NCBI RefSeq assembly: GCF_027594865.1
Contig: NZ_CP089391.1
Location: 6,106,501 to 6,170,500 of the forward strand
Source: Bradyrhizobium xenonodulans
GTDB taxonomy: Bacteria > Pseudomonadota > Alphaproteobacteria > Rhizobiales > Xanthobacteraceae
Reading direction: 5' to 3'
DNA length: 64,000 nucleotides
Positions 44,972 through 53,693 of this stretch are shown piece after piece. Numbering within the stretch: position 1 is the first letter of the stretch; every line of letters starts with the position of its first letter. The translations under genes and the position numbers were made by a program. Under the pieces are notes generated by a model that was given only the letters and a program-made list of their open reading frames with translations, searched no databases and was not told the DNA's origin.

Positions 44972-46141
44972 CTACTCCGCCAGCGCCTTCATCTCCTCGT
45001 AGAGATCGGACTTGCCTTCGAAGCCGATGCCCGGAAGCTCCGGCATGGTGATGTGGCCGTTCTCGACGCGCACGCCATCCGGGAAGCCGCCGTAGGGCTG
45101 GAACAGGTCGGGGTAGCTCTCGTTGCCGCCAAGGCCGAGGCCGGCCGCGATGTTCAGCGACATCTGGTGTCCGCCGTGGGGGATGCAGCGGCTGGGTGAC
45201 CAGCCGTGGGTCTTCAGCACCTCCAGCGTGCGCTGGTATTCGCACAGGCCGTAGGACAGCGCGCAGTCGAACTGCAGCCAGTCGCGATCGGGGCGCATGC
45301 CGCCGTAGCGGATCAGATTGCGGGCGTCCTGGTGGCTGAACAGATTCTCGCCTGTGGCCATCGGGCCGGGATAGAATTCGGCGAGCGCGGCCTGCAGCGC
45401 GTAGTCGAGGGGATCGCCGACCTCCTCGTACCAGAACAGCGGATAATCACGCAGCATTTTTGCGTAGGCGATGCCGGTCTCCAGGTTGAAGCGGCCGTTG
45501 GCGTCAACGGCGAGCTGCGCGTCCTTGCCGATCTCCTTCAGCACCGCCTCGATGCGGGTGCGGTCCTCCTCGATCGGTGCGCCGCCGATCTTCATCTTCA
45601 CGACGTTGTAGCCGCGGTCGAGATAGCCGCGCATCTCGGCCCGCAGCATCGAGAGATCCTTGCCGGGATAGTAATAGCCGCCGGCGGCGTAGACGAAGAC
45701 GCGCGGATTGGCGGTGAGGCCATGCCGCTCGGCAAGCAGCCGAAACAGCGGCTTGCCCGCGATCTTCGCCACGGCGTCCCACACTGCCATGTCGATGGTG
45801 CCGACGGCGACCGAGCGCTCGCCGTGGCCGCCCGGTTTCTCATTGGTCATCATCGCGGCCCAGACCTTGTCGGGGTCGAGATTGTCGCCCGCTGCATCAA
45901 GCAGCGACTTCGGATCGGCTTCCGTGATGCGCGCGGCGAAGCGCTCGCGGATCAGCCCGCCCTGCCCGTAGCGGCCGTTGGAGTTGAAGCCGTAGCCGAC
46001 GACACGCTTGCCGTTGCGGACGACGTCGGTGACGACGGCGACAAGGCTCGTCGTCATTTTGGTGAAGTCGATATAGGCGTTGCGGATCGGCGATGAGATC
46101 GGCTTGGTGATCTCGCGGACGTCGACGATGCGGACGGACAT
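44972..46141 (-). CDS. tarD: D(-)-tartrate dehydratase, enolase superfamily
   Basis: 389 residues, the length of the characterised B. japonicum enzyme. It dehydrates D-tartrate to oxaloacetate. The catalytic set is in register: K182 and K184 in VKMKIGG, metal ligands D213, E239 and E265, and H322 in CIPHGGHQ. The start ATG 46141 gives MSVRIVDVRE, as I recall for the known protein; a start nine codons upstream overlaps the dyad element. It is cytosolic and acts alone here, without a tartrate transporter. One dyad copy begins 21 bases before its start codon. Confidence 0.95.
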   Translation of the reverse strand: MSVRIVDVREITKPISSPIRNAYIDFTKMTTSLVAVVTDVVRNGKRVVGYGFNSNGRYGQGGLIRERFAARITEADPKSLLDAAGDNLDPDKVWAAMMTNEKPGGHGERSVAVGTIDMAVWDAVAKIAGKPLFRLLAERHGLTANPRVFVYAAGGYYYPGKDLSMLRAEMRGYLDRGYNVVKMKIGGAPIEEDRTRIEAVLKEIGKDAQLAVDANGRFNLETGIAYAKMLRDYPLFWYEEVGDPLDYALQAALAEFYPGPMATGENLFSHQDARNLIRYGGMRPDRDWLQFDCALSYGLCEYQRTLEVLKTHGWSPSRCIPHGGHQMSLNIAAGLGLGGNESYPDLFQPYGGFPDGVRVENGHITMPELPGIGFEGKSDLYEEMKALAE

Positions 46142-46162
46142 GGGGGCCTCGGTGGCTATTGT

Positions 46163-46249
46163 CGTCATTGCGAGGAGCTCTTGCGACGAAGCAATCCAGA
46201 CAGCCTCTGCGGAAAGATTCTGGATTGCTTCGCTTCGCTCGCAATGACG
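46163..46249. repeat. 87-bp nested dyad element, copy 6
   Basis: Full-length copy, left CGTCATTGCGAGGAGCTC, right TTCGCTCGCAATGACG. It occupies most of the gap between the DUF3297 stop and the tarD start. A further fragment GCTCCTCGCAATGACGAG follows at ~46262-46279. Confidence 0.9.
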
Positions 46250-46296
46250 AGGAGAGAGTGTGCTCCTCGCAATGACGAGGAGAGCGCGCGCCGTGC

Positions 46297-46554
46297 TTAC
46301 GTCTTATCCCGGAAATACGGCTCCACCGGCCCGTGCACCTTGATGGTCAGCGGGTTGCCGTGGCGGTCCTTGGCGTTGCCGGCGGTGACGCGGACCCAGC
46401 CTTCGCTGATGCAGTACTCCTCGACATTGGTCTTCTCGACGCCCTTGAAGCGGATGCCGACGTCGCGCGACAGGATGTCCGCGTTGTAATAGGGGCTGTT
46501 CGGATCGACCGAGAGGCGGTCAGGAAATTCGTCGCTCATGATTGTCTCGCTCAT
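46297..46554 (-). CDS. DUF3297 family protein
   Basis: 85 residues. The family pattern is clear: DRLSVDPNSPYYNADIL, then VGIRFKGVEKTNVEEYCISE, then GNPLTIKVHGPVEPYF. Function unknown; soluble. Its ATG overlaps the glutathione peroxidase stop (ATGA, 46551-46554), which supports this start over one at 46539 and suggests coupled translation. Confidence 0.88.
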   Translation of the reverse strand: MSETIMSDEFPDRLSVDPNSPYYNADILSRDVGIRFKGVEKTNVEEYCISEGWVRVTAGNAKDRHGNPLTIKVHGPVEPYFRDKT

Positions 46555-47027
46555 AACAGGGTCTCGATTTGATTCCGCAGTCCTTCGGGCCGCGCGGTCG
46601 GCGCGTAGCGCGCGATCACCTTGCCGGCACGGTCCACCAGGAATTTGGTGAAATTCCATTTGATGGAAGCCCCTAACAGGCCGGATTGCTGGCGTTTCAG
46701 GTACTCGTACAGAGGGTGTGCGTTGCTTCCGTTGACGTCGATCTTCTCGAACAGGGGGAAGGTGACGTCGTAATTGGTCGAACAGAACGCCTGGATCTCA
46801 GCCGCCGGCCCCGGCTCCTGCGCGCCGAACTGGTTGCAGGGAAAGCCGAGCACGGAGAAGCCGCGCGGCGACAGATCGCGGTGCAGATCCTCGAGGCCCC
46901 GATATTGCGGCGTGAAGCCGCATTTGCTCGCGGTGTTGACGATCAGCAGCACCTGCCCTTCGAAGCGGCGCATCGGCACTTCGTCGCCGGCGAGCGAGTT
47001 GGCCTTGAAGTCGTAGATCACGGACAT
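46551..47027 (-). CDS. Glutathione peroxidase family (Cys type)
   Basis: 158 residues. LLIVNTASKCGFTPQY with the peroxidatic C36 (Cys rather than selenocysteine), LGFPCNQFGAQEPG with the Gln, and IKWNFTKFLVDRAG with the Trp and Asn of the active site. It reduces organic peroxides, using thioredoxin or glutathione, in the cytosol. It begins 2 bases after the amidase stop and overlaps the DUF3297 gene, so it is the middle gene of a three-gene minus-strand operon. Confidence 0.95.
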   Translation of the reverse strand: MSVIYDFKANSLAGDEVPMRRFEGQVLLIVNTASKCGFTPQYRGLEDLHRDLSPRGFSVLGFPCNQFGAQEPGPAAEIQAFCSTNYDVTFPLFEKIDVNGSNAHPLYEYLKRQQSGLLGASIKWNFTKFLVDRAGKVIARYAPTARPEGLRNQIETLL

Positions 47028-47029
47028 CG

Positions 47030-48430
47030 CTAACCCACGGGATCGATCGGCGACGGCGGCACGCCGCCCGCCTCGATCGCTTCGCCTGCGAGCAGACACA
47101 AATCCTCGCGATAACGGCCGGAGACGATGTGCACGCCGACGGGCGCCTTGCCGACCAGACCGGTGGAGACCACGAGGCCCGGCAATCCCATGAAGGGGGT
47201 GGCGATCTGCGGCAGCTGCGCCTCCCAGACGCGCTTGAAGGAGGCGTCGTCCTTGCGGTCGAGATGATCGGGGAATGGCAATTCGCCGGAGACCGGCGTC
47301 AGCAGCACCGCGTATGTCTCGAAGAACAGCATCCAGTCGCGGGTCAGCGTGGCCCGACGCGTCAGCGCCTTGGCGTAATTGGCCTGGTCCATTGGCGTGA
47401 CCCTACTGCGATTGCCGCGCAGGCACGCCAGCGCGCCGGGATCGCCCTCACGCTCGGCCATCTCCAGCTGCGCCTCGTAGCCGTCACCGAGCCAGAGTTT
47501 TATTTGCCACTCGACCGCCTCGCGCATCGGCGGCGTATCTTCGATGATTTCGACGGTCCAGCCGGCGCGCTCCAGCCGCTTGCCGGCATCGGTCACCGCG
47601 GCCTTCACCTCCGGCGTGGTGGCAAGACCGTTCGGGTTGAGGCAGAGCGCGGCGCGCTTGGGCCTTGGGGGTCCGTCCAGCGGCGCCGGCACAAACCAGG
47701 GGTCGCGAATGTCGCGGGCCGACATCGCGGCGAGCGAAATCCTGATGTCGTTGACGGTCCGCGCCAGCGGGCCCGACACCGCCATGATCTGCGGCCCGAT
47801 CGGGCGTTCCGGCAGCGCCGGATTGAAGGCAGGGATGCGGCCGAGGGTCGGACGCAGGCCGTGCACGCCGCAGGCATAGGCGGGGTAGCGGATCGAGCCG
47901 GCGATGTCGGTGCCGTGGGCGATGTGGCCGATGCCGGCCGCGACCGCCGAGCCGGCGCCGCCGGAGGAGCCGCCCGGCGTCAGCGCGGCGTCGCGGGGGT
48001 TCTTGGTGTCGCCGTGGACCAGATTGGTGGTGAACCAGCGATAGGAGAAGGCCGGGCAATTGGTGCGCCCAAGGAGAATGGCGCCGGCTTTGCGGAAATT
48101 GGCGACCACCGGATTGTCCTCGCGCGCGATCAAATCACGCTGGAGTTTCAGGCCGTTGGTGGTGGCAAAGCCCTCCTGGTCGACATTGGCCTTGATGGTG
48201 ACGGGCACGCCGGCGAGCAAGCCGGGGTCCTCGCCCTTCGCGATGGCGGCATCGACCGCGTCAGCCTGCTTGAGCACGTCCTCGGGCCGGTGGTCGATCA
48301 CGGCGTTGAGCGCGGGATTGACCGCGTCGAGGCGGGCGAGACCGGCCTTGGCCGCCTCCCTGGCGGAGACCTTTTTGGATTTGACGAGGGCGGCGAGGTC
48401 GGCGGCCGACAGGCGCCAGAGGTCTTGCAT
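47030..48430 (-). CDS. Amidase signature family enzyme
   Basis: 466 residues. Ser-Ser-Lys triad in place: K80 in VPVTIKAN, Ser in TPGGSSGGAGSA (155/156) and S179 in GTDIAGSIR. It hydrolyses an amide; candidates range from aryl or fatty amides to indoleacetamide-type substrates, and sequence alone does not decide. The first gene of the operon with glutathione peroxidase and DUF3297. ATG 48430 gives MQDLWRLSAADL, a normal start for the family. Confidence 0.92.
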   Translation of the reverse strand: MQDLWRLSAADLAALVKSKKVSAREAAKAGLARLDAVNPALNAVIDHRPEDVLKQADAVDAAIAKGEDPGLLAGVPVTIKANVDQEGFATTNGLKLQRDLIAREDNPVVANFRKAGAILLGRTNCPAFSYRWFTTNLVHGDTKNPRDAALTPGGSSGGAGSAVAAGIGHIAHGTDIAGSIRYPAYACGVHGLRPTLGRIPAFNPALPERPIGPQIMAVSGPLARTVNDIRISLAAMSARDIRDPWFVPAPLDGPPRPKRAALCLNPNGLATTPEVKAAVTDAGKRLERAGWTVEIIEDTPPMREAVEWQIKLWLGDGYEAQLEMAEREGDPGALACLRGNRSRVTPMDQANYAKALTRRATLTRDWMLFFETYAVLLTPVSGELPFPDHLDRKDDASFKRVWEAQLPQIATPFMGLPGLVVSTGLVGKAPVGVHIVSGRYREDLCLLAGEAIEAGGVPPSPIDPVG

Positions 48431-48505
48431 GGCTTGCTCCGTATGACCGGCGTCTTTTAGCGCCGGGAACGCGGCAAAGCCATGCGGATTTCGCAGGGGT
48501 ACTGC

Positions 48506-48592
48506 CGTCATAGCGAGCGAAGCGAAGCAATCCAGAGTCCCTCCAAGGAGACAGTCTGGATTGCTTCGTCGCAAGGACTCCTCGCAATGACG
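48506..48592. repeat. 87-bp nested dyad element, copy 7
   Basis: 87 bp with CGTCATAGCGAGCGAAGC on the left and the longer arm on the right (CTTCGTCGCAAGGACTCCTC), so the outer arms are exchanged relative to copies 2-6, i.e. inverted orientation. It lies between the amidase start and the 3' end of the DUF6894 gene. Confidence 0.88.
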
Positions 48593-48614
48593 GGGGAGAG
48601 AGCGGTGGGCTCTC

Positions 48615-48872
48615 TTAATGCCGCGTCGCGGACTGGTCCGGGATGTCCAGCAAGGCCTCGGTAAAGGGGAATTCCAGCACGATCTCCCCGTCATCGTCGG
48701 TGACCTCGATCACCGCCTCCATCAGGGCCGGCTGGGCGCCTTCCGACTTCACCACCTCCAGGATCATCTGGCGGGCGACCTCCCAGGCGCGATCGGGGTT
48801 CCGCAGGTCCTCGCCTTCGGGATCCACGATCAGTTCGTCGCCGATACGGGTGTTGAAGAAATATCTGGGCAT
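48615..48872 (-). CDS. DUF6894 family small protein
   Basis: 85 residues beginning MPRYFFNTRIGDELIVDPEG, the standard opening of this rhizobial small-protein family (MPRYFF, then an acidic Asp-Glu-Gly turn). The rest is acidic and ends IPDQSATRH. Function unknown. An upstream in-frame start at 48926 adds 18 residues not seen in the family, so it was rejected. Confidence 0.85.
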   Translation of the reverse strand: MPRYFFNTRIGDELIVDPEGEDLRNPDRAWEVARQMILEVVKSEGAQPALMEAVIEVTDDDGEIVLEFPFTEALLDIPDQSATRH

Positions 48873-49120
48873 CACCGAATTCCAGTTGGCCCGCCTGTAC
48901 CGGATTGAAAGCTGCACTGCACTCACAACTGCTTTATCAGGACAGGGTTCGCGACCGAATGCGCCAGGCGCAAGGCCGTATCACCAGAAAGTACTGTTCC
49001 CCTCGTAAGTTTCGCAGCGCAACATGTCCATGCTCGGGAAAATTTCACTGGCGAACTTTTGCGCCGGCAGTAATTTAACCCCCGGGCGGATACGTCCGAA
49101 TTCGCGAAATGGAGAGCCAA

Positions 49121-49201
49121 ATGGCCTGGAAAGCCCCCAAGATCGTCGAAGTGCCCTGCGGCATGGAAATCAACATGTATGTGAGCGCCACCCGCAAGTA
49201 A
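49121..49201 (+). CDS. pqqA: PqqA, precursor peptide of pyrroloquinoline quinone
   Basis: 26-residue peptide beginning MAWKAPKIVEVPCGMEIN and ending MYVSATRK. E16 and Y20 are the conserved Glu and Tyr, three residues apart, that PqqE crosslinks and later enzymes turn into PQQ. GGAG (49111-49114) precedes the ATG at the right distance, which selects it over the in-frame ATG at 49109. It is the first gene of the pqq operon, 130 bases before pqqB, and is easily missed because of its size. Confidence 0.97.
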   Translation: MAWKAPKIVEVPCGMEINMYVSATRK

Positions 49202-49331
49202 GCGGTTGGCGAGTATGCGTTCTGCGCCGGTGGATCTTTCGGTCACGATACGTTTCCGGAAGACATGTTCTTTGTCGGCATCCGTGTTGGCCTGAGATCC
49301 ACCTCGCGACGTTGCCTCCAGGAGACGTATC

Positions 49332-50261
49332 ATGCTTCGCGTCGTCGTCCTGGGCGCCGGGGCTGGCGGCGGAGTCCCGCAATGGAATTGCGGGTGTGAG
49401 GGTTGCCGGGCGGCCCGTGCTGGCGGACATGAGCTTCATCGAACCCAGGCCTCGGTCGCCTTCAGTGGCGACGGCGAGCACTGGTTCCTGATCAACGCCT
49501 CGCCCGATCTTCGCCAGCAATTGAATGCGACGCCGCAGCTGCATCCGAAGGAAGGCAGCCTGCGCCATACGCCTGTTGCAGGCGTGATCCTGACCAACAG
49601 CGAAGTCGACGCGGTGGCGGGCCTGCTCTCGATGCGCGAAGGCTCGCCCTTCACGGTCTATGCGCATGAGAAGGTGCTGGCGATCCTGGCGAGCAACAGC
49701 ATCTTCAACGTGCTGAACGAAAAAAACGTCAAGCGCCAGCCGATCGGGATCGGCGAGCCGTTCGAGCCGCGATTGCCCGATGGCGCGCGCTCGGGGCTGG
49801 AGGTGCTGCCCTTCGCGGTGCCGGGCAAATCGGCCTGGTATCTGGAAGGCAAGGCGCATCCCGGCGGCGAGAGCGGCGACGGCGATACGCTGGGCCTGAA
49901 GATCACGGACAAGGCCACCGGCAAGTGCTTCTACTTCATCGCCGCCTGCGCCGAAATCACCGATGCGCTCAAGGCCGAGATCGATGGTGCTGCACTGGTG
50001 TTCTTCGACGGCACGGTCTGGCAGGACGACGAGATGATCAGGGCCGGGCTCGGCCACAAGACCGGCAAGAGCATGGGACATGTCGCAATGTCCGGCGGCG
50101 ACGGCGCGATCGCCCGGCTGGCCGATCTCACACTCGACAGGAAGATGTTTCTGCATATCAATAACTCGAATCCGGCGCTGCTGCCTGATACGCCCGAGCG
50201 CAAGGCCACGGAGGCGGCGGGCTGGCAGATACCGGCGGATGGAACGGAGATCGTGCTGTGA
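49332..50261 (+). CDS. pqqB: PqqB, PQQ biosynthesis oxygenase-type protein
   Basis: 309 residues, metallo-beta-lactamase fold. Opens MLRVVVLGAGAGGGVPQWNC with the Cys-rich zinc site NCGCEGC, then GVILTNSEVDAVAGLLSMRE and the C-terminal LFLHINNSNP-like block (MFLHINNSNP). PqqB acts late in PQQ formation, hydroxylating the intermediate after crosslinking and peptide trimming. It is cytosolic and lies in operon with pqqC, whose start overlaps its stop. Confidence 0.97.
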   Translation: MLRVVVLGAGAGGGVPQWNCGCEGCRAARAGGHELHRTQASVAFSGDGEHWFLINASPDLRQQLNATPQLHPKEGSLRHTPVAGVILTNSEVDAVAGLLSMREGSPFTVYAHEKVLAILASNSIFNVLNEKNVKRQPIGIGEPFEPRLPDGARSGLEVLPFAVPGKSAWYLEGKAHPGGESGDGDTLGLKITDKATGKCFYFIAACAEITDALKAEIDGAALVFFDGTVWQDDEMIRAGLGHKTGKSMGHVAMSGGDGAIARLADLTLDRKMFLHINNSNPALLPDTPERKATEAAGWQIPADGTEIVL

Positions 50262-51037
50262 ATGCCGCGTCACTGACTGGAATGACTGCGCTCTCGATCG
50301 GCAAGGACATCAAGCTCACCAGCGCCGAGGAGCTGGAAGCGACGCTGCGCCATATCGGCGCGACGCGCTATCACAGCCTGCATCCGTTCCATAAGCTGCT
50401 GCACGGCGGCAAGCTCAACAAGGGCCAGGTGCAGGCCTGGGCGCTGAACCGCTACTATTACCAGAGCACGATCCCGATCAAGGACGCGGTGGTGATCTCG
50501 CGCTTCCGCGACCGCGCCACGCGCGTCGAATGGCGCCATCGCATCGAGGACCATGACGGCGATGTCGGCAGCGAGGGCGGCATCGAGCGCTGGCTCAAGC
50601 TGACCGAAGGCCTCGGCCTCGACACGGCTTACGTGGAATCGACCGAAGGCATTCTGCCGGCGACGCGCTTCGCGGTGGAGGCTTACGTCCATTATTGCCG
50701 CGAGAAGAGCCCGCTGGAGGCGATCGCATCGTCGCTGACCGAGTTGTTCGCGCCGAACCTGCACGAGGAGCGCATCTCCGGCATGCTGGCGCATTACGAC
50801 TTCGTCAATCCTGACATCATGAGCTACTTCAAGCGCCGCCTGACCCAGGCGCCGCGCGATGCCGGCTTCGCGCTCGACTACGTCAAGGCGCATGCCACGA
50901 CGCCGGAGCAGCGCGCGCAGGTGTGCAACGCGCTGATCTTCAAGACCAACGTGCTGTGGGTGCAGCTCGATGCGCTCCAGCATGCCTATGTCGAGGGCCA
51001 CATTCCGCCGGGCGCGTTCGTGCCCAAAGAGCACTAA
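50258..51037 (+). CDS. pqqC: PqqC, pyrroloquinoline-quinone synthase
   Basis: 259 residues. PqqC is the cofactorless oxidase that closes and oxidises the PQQ ring system. Family blocks: GATRYHSLHPFHKLLHGGKL, the segment WALNRYYYQSTIPIKDAVVI, RIEDHDGD and LTELFAPNLHEERISGMLAH. The GTG at 50258 overlaps the pqqB stop (GTGA); an ATG at 50282 is an alternative start. Active-site His residues in HYDFVNPDIMSYF and the loops named are present. Confidence 0.97.
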   Translation: MNAASLTGMTALSIGKDIKLTSAEELEATLRHIGATRYHSLHPFHKLLHGGKLNKGQVQAWALNRYYYQSTIPIKDAVVISRFRDRATRVEWRHRIEDHDGDVGSEGGIERWLKLTEGLGLDTAYVESTEGILPATRFAVEAYVHYCREKSPLEAIASSLTELFAPNLHEERISGMLAHYDFVNPDIMSYFKRRLTQAPRDAGFALDYVKAHATTPEQRAQVCNALIFKTNVLWVQLDALQHAYVEGHIPPGAFVPKEH

Positions 51038-51059
51038 AAAGGCGAGCTGAGGAACAACA

Positions 51060-51371
51060 ATGGCCGGGCCGCGGAACATCAGCGTCAGCGAGGCAAGCCG
51101 CCCGGTGCTGCCGCGGCATGCCAAGCTGAAATACGACGAGACGCGGAAGGTCTGGGTGATCCTGGCGCCGGAACGGGTGCTGGCGCCCGACGAGATCGCA
51201 GTCGAGGTCTTGCAGCTCTGCAACGGCGAGCGCAGTGTCGGCGACGTGTCCGACCAACTTGCGGCGAAATATGCCGCGCCGCGCGAGGCGATCCTGGCCG
51301 ACGTCATCGTCATGTTGCAGGATCTCGCCGACAAGGGCTTCCTCACGGAGGCCCGGGAGAAGACGTCATGA
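51060..51371 (+). CDS. pqqD: PqqD, PqqA chaperone
   Basis: 103 residues. PqqD binds PqqA and presents it to PqqE. The fold blocks RPVLPRHAKLKYDETRKVWV, LQLCNGERSVGDVSDQLAAK and LQDLADKGFL match the family. Its stop overlaps the pqqE start by ATGA (51368-51371), consistent with the close PqqD-PqqE partnership; in some species the two are fused. Confidence 0.96.
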   Translation: MAGPRNISVSEASRPVLPRHAKLKYDETRKVWVILAPERVLAPDEIAVEVLQLCNGERSVGDVSDQLAAKYAAPREAILADVIVMLQDLADKGFLTEAREKTS

Positions 51372-52567
51372 GCGATGTGCTCGGCAATCCTACCATCCCA
51401 CCCGACGCCAGCGACAGCCTCGCGGTGCTGGAGAAGCAACGCTCGACGGCGGAGACGTTCGGCATTCCGCTCGCGGTGCTGCTGGAGATCACCCATCGCT
51501 GCCCGCTGCAATGCCCCTATTGCTCCAACCCGGTCGAGCTCGACCGCTCCGGCAAGGAGCTGACCACGGATGAGTGGAAGAAGGTGCTGAGCGAGCTCGC
51601 CGAGATCGGCGTGCTGCAGGTCCATTTCTCCGGCGGCGAGCCGACGGCGCGCAAGGACCTCGTCGAGCTGGTCAAGCATGCCAGCGACGTGGGACTCTAC
51701 ACCAACCTCATCACCTCCGCCGTGCTGCTGACGCGCGAGCGGCTGAGCGATCTGGCCGATGCCGGGCTCTGCCACGTGCAGATCAGTTTCCAGGGCATCG
51801 AGGAAGGCCTCGCCGACCGCGTTGCCGGCTACAAAGGCGGGCATCGCAAGAAGCTCGAAGTGGCGAAATGGACGCGCGAGCTCGATCTGCCGCTCACCGT
51901 GAACGCGGTGATGCATCGCCAGAACCTGCACCAGCTCCCCGACATCATCCAGATGTCCGTCGACCTGGATGCAGACCGGCTCGAAGTCGCCAATGTGCAA
52001 TATTACGGCTGGGCGCTGAAGAACCGCGCCGCGCTGATGCCGACGGTGGCGCAGCTCGACGAATGCACCCGCTTGGTCGAGGCCGCGCGCGAGCGGCTGA
52101 AGGGCACGCTTGCAATCGACTATGTCGTTCCCGACTATTACGCGCTGCGGCCGAAGAAGTGCATGGGCGGCTGGGGCCGGCAGTTCTTCAACATCTCCCC
52201 TGCCGGCAAGGTGCTGCCCTGCCATGCCGCCGAGAGCATCACCGGGCTCGATTTCGAATCCGTGCGCTCCAACCATTCGATCGCCTGGATCTGGCAGAAC
52301 TCCGATGCCTTCAACCGCTATCGCGGCACCGGCTGGATGAAGGAGCCGTGCAAATCTTGCGAATTCCGCGAGATCGATTTCGGCGGCTGCCGCTGCCAGG
52401 CCTTCGCGCTGACGGGCGATGCCGCCAACACCGATCCGGCCTGCGCGCTGTCGCCGCTGCACGAGACCATCTTCAAGCAGGCCGAACGCGAGGCCGAGGG
52501 CGAGACCAACCGCTTCCTCTACCGCAACTTCGCCGGCGGCACTCTGGAATCCGAGAATGGTGCCTGA
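51368..52567 (+). CDS. pqqE: PqqE, radical SAM PqqA peptide cyclase
   Basis: 399 residues. Radical SAM cluster Cys at C45, C49 and C52 (CPLQCPYC), GGEPTARKDL for SAM binding, and a C-terminal SPASM-type region with CHAAESIT and CKSCEFREIDFGGCRCQAF for auxiliary iron-sulfur clusters. It forms the Glu-Tyr C-C bond in PqqA, the first PQQ step. Coupled to pqqD by ATGA. The next gene starts inside its last codons. Confidence 0.97.
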   Translation: MSDVLGNPTIPPDASDSLAVLEKQRSTAETFGIPLAVLLEITHRCPLQCPYCSNPVELDRSGKELTTDEWKKVLSELAEIGVLQVHFSGGEPTARKDLVELVKHASDVGLYTNLITSAVLLTRERLSDLADAGLCHVQISFQGIEEGLADRVAGYKGGHRKKLEVAKWTRELDLPLTVNAVMHRQNLHQLPDIIQMSVDLDADRLEVANVQYYGWALKNRAALMPTVAQLDECTRLVEAARERLKGTLAIDYVVPDYYALRPKKCMGGWGRQFFNISPAGKVLPCHAAESITGLDFESVRSNHSIAWIWQNSDAFNRYRGTGWMKEPCKSCEFREIDFGGCRCQAFALTGDAANTDPACALSPLHETIFKQAEREAEGETNRFLYRNFAGGTLESENGA

Positions 52568-53543
52568 CGCCGACGCAGGCACAGCCGCCAAACGTGCCGA
52601 TCCCTTTGCACCGCTGACCTCCGACACGCTCGATGTCGGCGACGGCCATGAGCTCTATGTCGAGAGCGTCGGCCGCGCGGACGGTATCCCAGCGATCTAT
52701 CTGCATGGCGGCCCCGGCTCCGGCTGCCAACCCGATCACCGCCGGCTGTTCGATCCTGACCGTTTTCAGGCCGTGCTGTTCGACCAGCGCGGCTGCGGCC
52801 GCAGCCGTCCCAAGGGATCGCGCGAGCACAACACGACGGCGCATCTCATCGCCGACATGGAGAAGATCCGCGAAAAATTCGGCATCGCGCGCTGGATGGT
52901 GGTCGGCGGCTCCTGGGGCGCGACGCTGGCGCTGGCCTATGCACAGGCGCACCCCGAGCGGGTGTCCGGCATTGCGCTGCGTGCGACCTTTCTGGGCACG
53001 CGCGCCGAGGTCGAGACGGCCTTCACCTCGCGCCTGTCGCAATTCTATCCCGCGCTCCATGAGGACTTCCTGAGCGTGCTGCCGCCAGAGGAGCGCGCCC
53101 ATCCGGTGGACGCCTATTGGCGCCGCATCCTCGATGCCGATCCGGCCGTGCACGGGCCCGCCGCGCGCGCATGGCACGACACCGAGCGCGCCTTGTCGGA
53201 GCACAAGGCGGCCAAGGCCCGGCTGGACCTGACCTCTCTGAACGTCTGGCGCACGCTGCCGGCGACGCCGTTCATGGAGGCGCATTATTTCGTCAACAAT
53301 TCCTTCATGAGCGTAGACCAGTTGTTGCGAAACGCGGACCGGCTGTCCGGCATTCCTGGCATCATCGTCCAGGGCCGCTACGATTTGTTGTGCCCTCCTG
53401 AGACATCGCAGCGGCTCGCGAAAGTTTGGCCCGGTTCCGAGGTCAGGATCGTGGAAGAAGCCGGACATTCGCTCTATGATGCCGGCGTGAGGGACGCGGT
53501 CATGAAGTCGATCGCGGATCTTGCCTCTAAAATCCCGCGCTAG
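52557..53543 (+). CDS. pip: Prolyl aminopeptidase-like alpha/beta hydrolase in the pqq operon
   Basis: 328 residues. HGGPGSGCQPDHRRLFDP (oxyanion region), VVGGSWGATLALAYA with nucleophile S119, the Asp in GRYDLLCPP and His in EEAGHSLYD match proline iminopeptidases. The ATG at 52557 lies 11 bases inside pqqE, so translation is probably coupled. No pqqF-type protease is in the operon. A role in trimming the crosslinked PqqA peptide is an attractive inference; an ordinary housekeeping peptidase that happens to be cotranscribed is the alternative. Confidence 0.88.
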   Translation: MVPDADAGTAAKRADPFAPLTSDTLDVGDGHELYVESVGRADGIPAIYLHGGPGSGCQPDHRRLFDPDRFQAVLFDQRGCGRSRPKGSREHNTTAHLIADMEKIREKFGIARWMVVGGSWGATLALAYAQAHPERVSGIALRATFLGTRAEVETAFTSRLSQFYPALHEDFLSVLPPEERAHPVDAYWRRILDADPAVHGPAARAWHDTERALSEHKAAKARLDLTSLNVWRTLPATPFMEAHYFVNNSFMSVDQLLRNADRLSGIPGIIVQGRYDLLCPPETSQRLAKVWPGSEVRIVEEAGHSLYDAGVRDAVMKSIADLASKIPR

Positions 53544-53693
53544 AGATCTAAACCCTCATCCAGCGCCCTCAGCGCGCGTCTTGAAGGATGAAGGCCGAGA
53601 TGCAGCAGCGGGGACCTTCATGGTTCACCCGGCGATGCGTAGCATCGTCCGGATGCTTTCACCATGAGGGGTGGACTGGGAAGGACAAGAACA

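Noticed and set aside
48615..48926. Longer start for the DUF6894 protein at 48926
   Set aside because: The family starts at MPRYFF (48872); the extra residues are not typical.
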